The notes under the pieces are model-generated. The model ran no database searches. It was not told the origin of the DNA and was given only the letters and a program-made list of their open reading frames with translations. From the NCBI GenBank assembly GCA_947481115.1, contig CANKEI010000002.1, positions 1-39,511 of the forward strand: DNA of 39,511 nt. The letters run 5' to 3'. Of the stretch, positions 24,799 through 32,644 are shown in pieces; position 1 is the stretch's first letter, and the number at the start of each line of letters is the position of its first letter. The position numbers were made by a program, and so were the translations under genes. Origin of the DNA: a bacterium (GTDB lineage: Bacteria > Babelota > Babeliae > Babelales > JABDEC01).

Positions 24799-25476
24799 AT
24801 GTCAGATCATGCAAAATGTGCTGGACAAGAGAATAAAGCTTGTCGGCCTACAATTTATGATGAATTAGTTTGCCATTTTCCATATGCCGTATTTTCGGTG
24901 GCACTAAGTTTAATTATTTTAAGTTTCGTAACTTTTTTTGGCATTGATAAGCAGCCAGATTTAGTACACGGCTTATGGTTACAGTTATTTCATAATTTCC
25001 ACTTTATACATATTATTTTTGCTACGGTGGGCTGTTTATTAACTTACATGCGTTTTTCGACCAATATTTTCAAGGGAATTATAGTTTCGATTTTCTCCGC
25101 AACAGTCTTTTGTATACTCTCAGATATTGCGATGCCCTATGTTGGCGCTAGATTATTGGGCGTGAATATGCATCTGCATATTTGTTTTATCTCAGAATTG
25201 CATAATATTTTACCATTTTTATTTGTGGGTATTTTAACTGGTTTAGCCATGATGCGACACCATAGTGAAGCTGGCAAAGAGATGGGCCTGTGGTCACATT
25301 TTGCCCATATTTTAGTGAGCTCGCTAGCCGCAAGTTTTTATTTGGTATCGCACGGATTTACTAATTGGGCGCCTTCCATTGGCATGGTCTTCATGGTCTT
25401 AGTTGGTGCAATTGTAATTCCATGTACGCTTTCAGATGTGGTAGTGCCCATGTTCTTTGCTGAAAAGAAAAAATAA
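24799..25476 (+). CDS. His-rich integral membrane protein
   Basis: An unrecognised 225-residue protein with about six membrane helices. His residues cluster in or near the helices (LFHNFHFIHIIF, GVNMHLHICFISELHN, MRHHSEAG, WSHFAHI), which suggests metal or haem binding. The short N-terminus has three Cys. The ATG at 24799 has GGGG at 9 bases; an in-frame ATG at 24772 lacks a ribosome-binding site. The stop is only two bases before potA, so it is probably translated with the polyamine importer. It could be an accessory membrane component or an unrelated metal transporter; the sequence does not decide. Confidence 0.75.
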   Translation: MSDHAKCAGQENKACRPTIYDELVCHFPYAVFSVALSLIILSFVTFFGIDKQPDLVHGLWLQLFHNFHFIHIIFATVGCLLTYMRFSTNIFKGIIVSIFSATVFCILSDIAMPYVGARLLGVNMHLHICFISELHNILPFLFVGILTGLAMMRHHSEAGKEMGLWSHFAHILVSSLAASFYLVSHGFTNWAPSIGMVFMVLVGAIVIPCTLSDVVVPMFFAEKKK

Positions 25477-25478
25477 TA

Positions 25479-26579
25479 GTGAACGGAATTCGTTTAGTTA
25501 ATATCGATAAAAAGCTAAGTGGTGCGCAGGTGCTGCAGGAATTTAATCTTAATATTCCTGGCGGCAGCTTTTTTGCATTACTGGGGCCCAGCGGATGTGG
25601 CAAAACTACGCTTTTGCGCTTAATGGCTGGCTTTGAACATGTTGATGCCGGAAAAATTTTTCTAGGCACCGAAGATATTACTAATATGCCGATTAATCAA
25701 CGTCGCATAAATACCGTTTTTCAGAACTATGCTTTATTTCCCCATTTAAACGTTTTCGATAATATTGCTTACGGTTTAAGGCTAAAAAATTTTAGCCTTA
25801 AAGATATTAAAATTAAAGTTGAGCAAGTATTAACCGCCGTGCATATGGAACAATTTGCTGATCGCGATGTAACTTTACTATCCGGTGGCCAGCAGCAGCG
25901 GGTAGCTTTAGCCCGTGCAATTGTAAATGAGCCGGCAGTTTTATTGCTAGATGAGCCTTTGGCAGCGTTAGATTTGCAGCTACGCGAAAAAATGTTAGTT
26001 GAATTAATTGAACTCCAGTCACAGCTTAAAACTACTTTTGTTTATGTTACGCATGATCAAACTGAAGCGTTAGCTGTAGCAGATTACATGGTCATTATGG
26101 GCCCGCAGGGTGTCATTGAGCAAGTAGGTGCACCGAAAGATATTTACGAATATCCGGCGACCAGTTTTGTGGCTAACTTTGTTGGTTCTTCGAATGTTTT
26201 TAAGGGTACACTCTTAGCGAGCGAGGTCGAAGAACATTGGGAATTAATGGTTGACCAAGTGGGTAACTTTACGATTGCTACTCATCAAAGTGAATTTTGG
26301 ATGAAAGATGGCGCAGAATTATTAATGAGTGTGCGGCCAGAAAAGTTAGTAATTAGTAAAATGAGCTTAACTGGTTTCGATAATAGCGTAACGGGCATAG
26401 TGATCGCAATTATTTATCATGGTCGTTCTACGGAATATAACGTACGTTTAAAAATGGGCCAATTGATCCAGATTTTTGAACAAAATGATCAGCATGTAGC
26501 TAGCGCTGACCTCATTGATTATGATGATCAAGTCTATGTTTATTGGCATAGCAATGCTGCTACTTTAATGCCCAGATAG
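25479..26579 (+). CDS. potA: spermidine/putrescine ABC transporter ATP-binding protein
   Basis: ATPase of the polyamine importer. Walker A is GPSGCGKTTLLRLMAGF, the Q-loop lies in TVFQNYALFPHLNVFDNIAY, the ABC signature is LSGGQQQRVALARAI and Walker B is VLLLDEPLAALDLQ. The switch His lies in VYVTHDQTEALA. The C-terminal 130 residues form the TOBE-type regulatory domain (LLMSVRPEKLVIS). Length 366 is typical. The start is GTG, two bases after the preceding membrane gene. It is followed by potB, potC and potD in the usual order. Confidence 0.94.
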   Translation: MNGIRLVNIDKKLSGAQVLQEFNLNIPGGSFFALLGPSGCGKTTLLRLMAGFEHVDAGKIFLGTEDITNMPINQRRINTVFQNYALFPHLNVFDNIAYGLRLKNFSLKDIKIKVEQVLTAVHMEQFADRDVTLLSGGQQQRVALARAIVNEPAVLLLDEPLAALDLQLREKMLVELIELQSQLKTTFVYVTHDQTEALAVADYMVIMGPQGVIEQVGAPKDIYEYPATSFVANFVGSSNVFKGTLLASEVEEHWELMVDQVGNFTIATHQSEFWMKDGAELLMSVRPEKLVISKMSLTGFDNSVTGIVIAIIYHGRSTEYNVRLKMGQLIQIFEQNDQHVASADLIDYDDQVYVYWHSNAATLMPR

Positions 26580-26619
26580 CACGATTTTGGGTCGGGTAGA
26601 AACTGTTAGTAGGTTTAAT

Positions 26620-27510
26620 ATGTTAGATTTAAAAAAAAAGTTTCTTAATCAACTGGGCTTCTTTGTAGGAACGCCGGCGATTTTATGGCAACTTTTATTT
26701 TTGTGGATTCCGCTAATTTTTGTATTTTATATTAGCTTTACGCCCGGCGCTACACCCATAATTAATCATTTTACTTACTTAAATTTGACCATTAATAACT
26801 ATTTAGAACTATTAGATTTTACGCATTTAAAAGTAATCTTGCGCTCATTATTTATAGCTAGTATTAATACACTGCTGTGTTTAACTATTGGCTATCCAGT
26901 GGCCTATTACTTAGCATTATATTTAAAAAGACTAAAAAGCTTGGCGCTATTTTTATTAACGTTACCTTTTTGGATTAATTTTTTAGTACACATTTATGCT
27001 TGGTTTTTTATTTTAGAACGGGGCGGATTATTAAATCAGCTTTTAATTTATTTGGGTTTGATCTCTGAGCCATTAACTTTTATTAACAGCCAATTTGCGA
27101 CAGCGCTAGTCATGTTTCATGTTTATTTGCCATTTATGATTATGCCAATTTATACGGTCCTAGAAAAATTTAATAAAACTTTAATCGAGGCTTCATTGGA
27201 TTTAGGGGCGACGCACTGGCAAACTTTTTGGCGGGTGACTATCCCCTTGTCATTTAGTGGTATTCGCACTGGGGCACTATTAGTATTTGTGATGAGTTTT
27301 GGTGAATATGCGATTCCAATTTTAATGGGCGGCAGCAAAACTTTTTATGTGGGTGGTTTAATTACCGAATATTTCTTGATTGCCCGCAATATGCCTAAGG
27401 GGGCTGCTTTCATGGTATTAAGTACACTGGGCTTAGGATTAGCTTTATTATTAATGTTAGGTTTTAACTTGCCAAATAAAACTAAATCTAAAATTTCAGG
27501 GGCGAGTTAA
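26620..27510 (+). CDS. potB: spermidine/putrescine ABC transporter permease PotB
   Basis: Inner-membrane permease of 296 residues with six helices. The start ATG at 26620 has TAGG six bases upstream; a TTG at 26587 would add 11 residues. The cytoplasmic coupling loop that contacts the ATPase is clear: EASLDLGATHWQTFWRVTIP. FGEYAIPILMGGSKTFYVGG is also typical of PotB. It pairs with PotC, which starts 4 bases after its end. Confidence 0.93.
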   Translation: MLDLKKKFLNQLGFFVGTPAILWQLLFLWIPLIFVFYISFTPGATPIINHFTYLNLTINNYLELLDFTHLKVILRSLFIASINTLLCLTIGYPVAYYLALYLKRLKSLALFLLTLPFWINFLVHIYAWFFILERGGLLNQLLIYLGLISEPLTFINSQFATALVMFHVYLPFMIMPIYTVLEKFNKTLIEASLDLGATHWQTFWRVTIPLSFSGIRTGALLVFVMSFGEYAIPILMGGSKTFYVGGLITEYFLIARNMPKGAAFMVLSTLGLGLALLLMLGFNLPNKTKSKISGAS

Positions 27511-27514
27511 GCTT

Positions 27515-28279
27515 ATGCGAATCTCTAATCGCTTAATTTTGCCATTAATCGCGCTAGCCGTGTACAGTTTTTTATATTTACCAATTATTGTGCTAGTAAT
27601 TTTTTCGTTTAATAATTCTAATATCTTATCTTATTATTGGTCCGGCTTTACTTTAGATGCTTATGTTAAAGTTTTTCATAATCCGGAATTATTAGTCGCA
27701 TTAAAAAATTCTTTAATTGTAGCTACCAGTTCAGTTTTGCTAAGTGTCACCATGGGAGTATTACTAGTCTGGGGTTTATTTCAACAAGTTGGTCGTTGGT
27801 TTTCCGCTTTTTATATTACGGTCATGGTCCCAGAAGTAATTATTGCGGTAGGTTTACTAGGCTTATTCACACTACTTAATTTACCACTGGGGTTTCTCAG
27901 TTTAATTATTGGGCATACACTCATAGGACTAGGTTTTGTGATCCCCCTGATTTATGGCCGCATGCGTGAATTGGATTATCGTTTAATTGAAGCTTCATTA
28001 GATTTGGGGGCTACCAAATGGCAAACTTTTAAATTTGTAATTTTGCCGTTATTAGCACCAGCGATTATTTCAGCTAGTTTATTGGTATTTATTATTTCGC
28101 TCGATGATTTTTTAATTTCGTTTTTTTGTGCTGGGGCCGCTTCACAGACCTTGTCACTTTACATTTTCTCGATGATCAGGGCTGGTATTTCGCCAGAGAT
28201 TAATGCGCTATCAACGCTCATGTTATTAGTTAGCACAATTTTAGTGAGCGCTTTTTCAATTTTGGGTAATAAAGAATAA
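27515..28279 (+). CDS. potC: spermidine/putrescine ABC transporter permease PotC
   Basis: Second permease subunit of 254 residues and six helices. The N-terminus YLPIIVLVIFSFNNS is typical of PotC. The coupling loop is EASLDLGATKWQTFKFVILP, nearly the same as in PotB. FIISLDDFLISFFCAGAASQ is also diagnostic. It starts 4 bases after potB and precedes potD by 48 bases. Confidence 0.93.
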   Translation: MRISNRLILPLIALAVYSFLYLPIIVLVIFSFNNSNILSYYWSGFTLDAYVKVFHNPELLVALKNSLIVATSSVLLSVTMGVLLVWGLFQQVGRWFSAFYITVMVPEVIIAVGLLGLFTLLNLPLGFLSLIIGHTLIGLGFVIPLIYGRMRELDYRLIEASLDLGATKWQTFKFVILPLLAPAIISASLLVFIISLDDFLISFFCAGAASQTLSLYIFSMIRAGISPEINALSTLMLLVSTILVSAFSILGNKE

Positions 28280-28327
28280 AAATCATAAAAATAATAGTGG
28301 GACTAGATTACTAGATGGGATCTAAGT

Positions 28328-29566
28328 GTGTTTAAATATTTAATTCGTTTAGCCAGTATTTGTTTTTGGCTAGTTATAATTTTAGGTAGTTTGTATACCG
28401 CTAATTATTTAACGCAAAATATTTCTGAACCTAAAGCGATTAATATTTTCACCTGGGTTGACATGATCAATCGCGAGAGTGTTAGTGAATTTGAGCAGCA
28501 AACTGGTATCAAAGTTAATTTAAGTTATTTCAGTAACGCCGAAGAATTATTAACTAAGTTACGTTTAACTAATAGTCAAGATTACGATTTAATTGTCACC
28601 AATGATTATGCTATCGAGTCTTTAATTAAACATGATCTAGTGCAAAAAATTGATCATACTAAATTAAATTTTTGGTCACAAATTGATCCAAATTTATTAA
28701 ATTTTTATTATGATCCGAAAAACTTATACTCGATCCCGTTCTATTGGGATATTTATGGGCTGGGTTATGTTACAGAAAATTTAGGCCAAAAGCATCACCA
28801 ACAAAATTTACAGAATTTAATTTCGGATAATCACACACCAGCTTTAAAAGTTAAATTAAATACTGGAAATATACTAGATACCCCAGAGCTTAGTTGGGGC
28901 TTAGTATTTAATTCAGCACATAATTCACAAAATAATCTTTCTACCGCTCGTCCCGAACCCCGCTCACCCCGAGCGTCAGTCGAGGGGGGGATGTTGCGGG
29001 TACCTAATTCACAAATTGCTATGTTAGACAATGGCTTAGAGGCGGTACTGTGTGCCGGACAATATTTATTTGGTTCATCTGATAGTTTGCAACCAGCGCA
29101 ATTGCCGAAAATTCGTACATTATTAATTCAACAGAAAAATTTTATCACAGCCTATACTGACGAAAAAGCAGGCTTTTTACTAGCTGCTGGTGACGTACAG
29201 TTAGCAGTCACGCAAAGTGCTTTTATTCATCGTGTGATCAAACGACAGCCGGAGATTAAATTTGGGATCCCTAAAGAAGGGGGCTTTATGGTAGTTGATG
29301 CGTTTGTGATTTCCAAATATAGTACTAAACTTGACTGGGTCTATAAATTTTTAAATTTTATTTATCAGCCTAAATTTATTGATCAAACTGTGACTCAATT
29401 TGCTTATCTACCAGTTTTGACTAGCAGTTTACAACAAGCAGATTTAAATTATCTGGGTGGCTTTGATAAGTTGTTTAAGCAAGATTTTAAAAAGTTACAA
29501 TTTTTTAAGCGCAATTTACCATTACAAGAAGTAAATAAAATTTGGGTTGATGTTAAAGCTGCATAA
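28328..29566 (+). CDS. potD: spermidine/putrescine-binding protein with translated repeat insertion
   Basis: Periplasmic substrate-binding subunit of the polyamine importer. An N-terminal signal or anchor (LIRLASICFWLVIILGSLYT) precedes NIFTWVDMINRESVSEFEQQ, the typical start of the mature PotD. DYDLIVTNDYAIESLI, IPFYWDIYGLGY and the later VDAFVISKYSTKLDWVYKFL also fit. The 412 residues exceed the usual 350. About 28 extra residues come from an interspersed repeat at 28944-29000, read as ARPEPRSPRASVEGGMLR, flanked by 11-bp direct repeats. The insertion keeps the frame, but its G7 run (28984-28990) is a possible slippage site. It ends 26 bases before metG. Confidence 0.9.
   Translation: MFKYLIRLASICFWLVIILGSLYTANYLTQNISEPKAINIFTWVDMINRESVSEFEQQTGIKVNLSYFSNAEELLTKLRLTNSQDYDLIVTNDYAIESLIKHDLVQKIDHTKLNFWSQIDPNLLNFYYDPKNLYSIPFYWDIYGLGYVTENLGQKHHQQNLQNLISDNHTPALKVKLNTGNILDTPELSWGLVFNSAHNSQNNLSTARPEPRSPRASVEGGMLRVPNSQIAMLDNGLEAVLCAGQYLFGSSDSLQPAQLPKIRTLLIQQKNFITAYTDEKAGFLLAAGDVQLAVTQSAFIHRVIKRQPEIKFGIPKEGGFMVVDAFVISKYSTKLDWVYKFLNFIYQPKFIDQTVTQFAYLPVLTSSLQQADLNYLGGFDKLFKQDFKKLQFFKRNLPLQEVNKIWVDVKAA
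28944..29000. repeat. full-length interspersed GC-rich repeat inside potD
   Basis: The 57-bp copy reads CCGCTCGTCCCGAACCCCGC then TCACCCCGAGCGTCAGTCGA, a G7 run and ATGTTGCGGG. It is nearly the exact inverse of 14509-14565. TAATTCACAAA occurs on both sides, at 28921-28931 and 29005-29015, 84 bases (28 codons) apart. That looks like a target-site duplication or the trace of a recombination event. Five of its six frames are free of stops. Confidence 0.93.
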
Positions 29567-29592
29567 TAATATAGAACCATTAGAGAGCAAAT

Positions 29593-31743
29593 ATGTCAGA
29601 AGAAAATAAGTTTCAGTCGCAAAAATTTTATGTCACCACGCCGATCTATTATCCGACGGCTAAGCCACACCTAGGTTCATTATATTCGACGTTACTAGCT
29701 GACGTAGCTGCGCGTTGGCATAAATTGTTAGGTGCCCAAGTTTTTTTCTTAACTGGCACCGATGAACATGGTCAGAAGATTGCCCAAGCTGCCGAAAAAG
29801 CCGGAGTTGCGCCTCAAACATTTGTAGATAATCTAGTTGGTGAATATACCAGTATGTGGCATAAATATGAGCTGGCTTATGATAAATTTATTCGTACAAC
29901 AGATCCAGAGCATGTGCAAGCTGTGCAACTGTGGTTACAAAAATTAATCGATCGCGATCTAATTTATAAAGCTAATTACGAAGGGTATTATTGTACCCCC
30001 TGCGAAACTTTTATTACCGAAACTGCTGTGCGCGAGCAAGATCTAGCAGTAATTTTATGCACAGCATGTCAACGTCCAACCAGTTATTTAACTGAAGAAA
30101 ATTATTTTTTCAGATTAGCTAAATATCAGGACCAGTTATTAAATTTTTATGCGCAAAACCCCAATTTTATTGTACCAAAAGAGCGTCTCAATGAAGTTAT
30201 AAAATTTGTCGAATCTGGCTTAAGAGACTTATGTTTATCGCGTAGTACAGTCACTTGGGGTATAAAATTTCCGGGCGACAGTAAACATGTCACTTATGTC
30301 TGGGCCGACGCACTAAATAATTATATCTCTGGTGTAGGCTACGGTAATCCCCATAAAACAGTCGAATTTAATTTTTGGTGGCCCGCTGATTTGCATGTGA
30401 TGGGCAAAGATATTGTACGATTCCATGCGGTTTATTGGCCTGCATTTTTATTAGCTAGCGATTTGCCATTACCCAAGCAACTATTAGTCCATGGTTGGCT
30501 GAAAATCAACGATCAGAAAATGTCTAAGTCATTAGGTAATGCCGTTGACCCGGAAGAGTTATTAAAAACTTATGGTGCTGATCCAGTGCGCTATTATTTA
30601 GTTAGCCAAATGGCGATTACGCGCGACTCTGAGTTTAGCATTTTAGATTTAGAGCAGAAAATATCTAGTGATTTAGCGAACGATTTAGGAAACTTATTAA
30701 ATCGCACGGTACAGTTAGCAGCACAAAATAACTGTCTTAATTTGCCAGTAATTACTAATTGGTCTGAGAGTTCGCAAAAATTAAAACTTAGCGCACTAAC
30801 AATACTAGATAATTATGCCCAGTATATGCACGATAATTGTGCTTATTTAGCGTTAGCTGAACTTTGGAAATTAATTAAATTAACTAATGCTTTTTTTCAT
30901 GAACAAGCACCTTGGGTATTAGCTAAAACTGATAGTGTAAAATTTATCGAAGTTTTATCAGCAGTTTGTCACATCTTGCGTGCCATAGCGATCTTAAGTT
31001 GGCCCGTTTTGCCAAGCAAGTCACACGCACTATTACAACGCTTAGGCCAAAACAATTTAGCACTAAATTTAGCAGATATACATAACTTACTCCCGCTCGC
31101 CCCACAACCCGCTCATCTCGAGTGGAGCGTAGCGCAGTCGAGGGAGGGATGTGGCGAGCACAAACGTACTGTAGTTTCTAAAAATTTAATTCTCGAGTTA
31201 AAAAATAACCACTGGGATTTAGATTTTAATTTACAAGCTGGCGAGCCATTGTTTACGCGTTACGATCAAGTGAAAACTTTTATTAACCCGCTCACCCCGA
31301 GTGAAATTGAGGGGCGTTTAGGGTTAAGTAAAAAAAATAACTCAGAAAATAAAAAAGTTATCGAAAAAACCATTATGTCCACTGAAAATATTAATCAAGA
31401 AAATTTAATACCAAATTATATTACCATCGAAGAGTTAACTAAAGTTGAATTAGTAGTTGGCACAATTATTGCTTGTGATCCCATCGAAAAATCTGACAAG
31501 CTTTATAAGCTACAAGTTGATTGTGGTACTTACGGCGTCCGCCAAATTTTATCTGGTATAAAACAACATTTTGCGCCAGCAGATCTATTAAATCGGCAAG
31601 CGCTATTTGTCTTAAATTTGAAGCCTAGATTAATGCTAGGTTTAGAATCTCAGGGCATGATGTTATTAGCTAAAGACGCGGTCGGTAATTTACAAAGCAT
31701 GGCGCCGCTAGGAATTGTCCCTAATGGCACTAGATTGTCATAA
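29593..31743 (+). CDS. metG: methionyl-tRNA synthetase with C-terminal tRNA-binding domain
   Basis: Class I synthetase. The HIGH region is PIYYPTAKPHLGSLYSTL and FLTGTDEHGQKIAQAA. The zinc knuckle is CTPCETF with CTACQRP. KMSKS lies in KMSKSLGNAVDPEELL. The anticodon domain shows NDLGNLLNRTVQLA and FFHEQAPWVLAKT. The last 105 residues form an EMAP/CsaA-like OB fold (VELVVGTIIACDPIEKSDKL, then LKPRLMLGLESQGMML). The linker between the two parts (about residues 495-595) contains two translated copies of the interspersed repeat. At 716 residues it is long for this reason. It follows potD by 26 bases and may share its transcript. Confidence 0.95.
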   Translation: MSEENKFQSQKFYVTTPIYYPTAKPHLGSLYSTLLADVAARWHKLLGAQVFFLTGTDEHGQKIAQAAEKAGVAPQTFVDNLVGEYTSMWHKYELAYDKFIRTTDPEHVQAVQLWLQKLIDRDLIYKANYEGYYCTPCETFITETAVREQDLAVILCTACQRPTSYLTEENYFFRLAKYQDQLLNFYAQNPNFIVPKERLNEVIKFVESGLRDLCLSRSTVTWGIKFPGDSKHVTYVWADALNNYISGVGYGNPHKTVEFNFWWPADLHVMGKDIVRFHAVYWPAFLLASDLPLPKQLLVHGWLKINDQKMSKSLGNAVDPEELLKTYGADPVRYYLVSQMAITRDSEFSILDLEQKISSDLANDLGNLLNRTVQLAAQNNCLNLPVITNWSESSQKLKLSALTILDNYAQYMHDNCAYLALAELWKLIKLTNAFFHEQAPWVLAKTDSVKFIEVLSAVCHILRAIAILSWPVLPSKSHALLQRLGQNNLALNLADIHNLLPLAPQPAHLEWSVAQSREGCGEHKRTVVSKNLILELKNNHWDLDFNLQAGEPLFTRYDQVKTFINPLTPSEIEGRLGLSKKNNSENKKVIEKTIMSTENINQENLIPNYITIEELTKVELVVGTIIACDPIEKSDKLYKLQVDCGTYGVRQILSGIKQHFAPADLLNRQALFVLNLKPRLMLGLESQGMMLLAKDAVGNLQSMAPLGIVPNGTRLS
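31092..31159. repeat. interspersed repeat inside metG, first copy
   Basis: A diverged 68-bp copy starting CCCGCTCGCCCCACAACCCG and ending GCAGTCGAGGGAGGGATGTG GCGAGC. It is translated in a different frame from the potD copy (PLAPQPAHLEW, then QSREGCGEH), within the linker before the C-terminal domain. Confidence 0.85.
31287..31315. repeat. interspersed repeat inside metG, second partial copy
   Basis: CCCGCTCACCCCGAGTGAAA then TTGAGGGGC, a decayed 29-bp copy in the same linker and same orientation. It is translated as NPLTPSEIEGR. Confidence 0.7.
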
Positions 31744-31789
31744 GTTCGTGTCTTTATATTTTTTGGCACTATTTATTTTAAATTTAAAT

Positions 31790-32644
31790 TTATTTTAAGC
31801 TTGATGCTGTGCAAATTTTAGTATTTATCCCAGGGCCGTTACTACAAATTGCACCAGTAACACAATCACTGGAACTGTTATAACAACTGTTGCCTATTTT
31901 AATTTTGCATTGATTAGTGCTTGAATCACAACTTGTGCCAACTGCACAATTATTGTTTGGTGGAGTAGTATTGCAAGTACCATTCAATGGGATAGGGCAG
32001 GTGCTAGTATCACATTGCAACAACTCTGGAGTTTGGCAACAATCTTGATTATATAAACAAATAGTACTAGCTGTTCTGCAAGTGGTTACTGGTGGCAATA
32101 GAGCTGCAATAGTTGCTTGGTCAGTCTGATAGTCTATGGTACCTGGAGTAGCTGAATTAAAATGAATAATCACCCAATCTAAAGCAGTAGCGTCCATGAA
32201 CTTAGGTGGATAATTTACAATTGTATCTGGGTTGGCTCCACAAGCTAAAAATAGTTGGACTGCAGTTTGTGTGGGAGTTTTATTATAATAGATTCCATTA
32301 TTCGCTGCGATTATTAATGGTGGAAATCCAGATGTATTATTGGTATTCAGTAGGTCCAGCAAACAGTTATTATTTAACCAGTTTTGCTGATTAGTAGCGG
32401 GAGGTGCTACAGGTGTTGTTATGCCATAACCTTCATATAAATTGCGATTAATGTTGCTATTTATCCCGGTAAATACATTATAGAGTGTTATCAGATCGCA
32501 ATTAGCTGGAATCACAGTAGTAGAGCAAGTAGTCGATAAACTAGCTGGTGCTAGAGTACTAATTAATATAAGTATACTAATCAGTACTCTAGTCAAAAAC
32601 ATAGCATCTGTTTTTAGCAAAACCTTATATTTTAGCTTTGCCAT
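31790..32644 (-). CDS. exported protein with ankyrin-like segment and Cys-rich C-terminus
   Basis: An unrecognised 284-residue protein. The start ATG at 32644 has GGAGG 4-5 bases upstream, inside the end of the preceding gene (13-base overlap), so translation is coupled. An N-terminal hydrophobic signal (FLTRVLISILILISTLAPAS) is followed by a segment resembling one or two ankyrin repeats (PLIIAANNGIYY, then QLFLACGANPD). The last 95 residues hold 14 or so closely spaced Cys (CLYNQDCCQTPELLQC, GTSCDSSTNQCKIKIGNSC), like small disulfide-rich colipase/Dickkopf-type modules. It is likely secreted or surface-exposed and may contact the host; this is inferred. Confidence 0.65.
   Translation of the reverse strand: MAKLKYKVLLKTDAMFLTRVLISILILISTLAPASLSTTCSTTVIPANCDLITLYNVFTGINSNINRNLYEGYGITTPVAPPATNQQNWLNNNCLLDLLNTNNTSGFPPLIIAANNGIYYNKTPTQTAVQLFLACGANPDTIVNYPPKFMDATALDWVIIHFNSATPGTIDYQTDQATIAALLPPVTTCRTASTICLYNQDCCQTPELLQCDTSTCPIPLNGTCNTTPPNNNCAVGTSCDSSTNQCKIKIGNSCYNSSSDCVTGAICSNGPGINTKICTASSLK

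Noticed and set aside
28831..29031. 66-residue minus-strand frame inside potD
   Set aside because: It is the antisense reading of the repeat and of potD. It encodes the same repeat peptide as the frame at 14457, which shows only that the repeat lacks stops.
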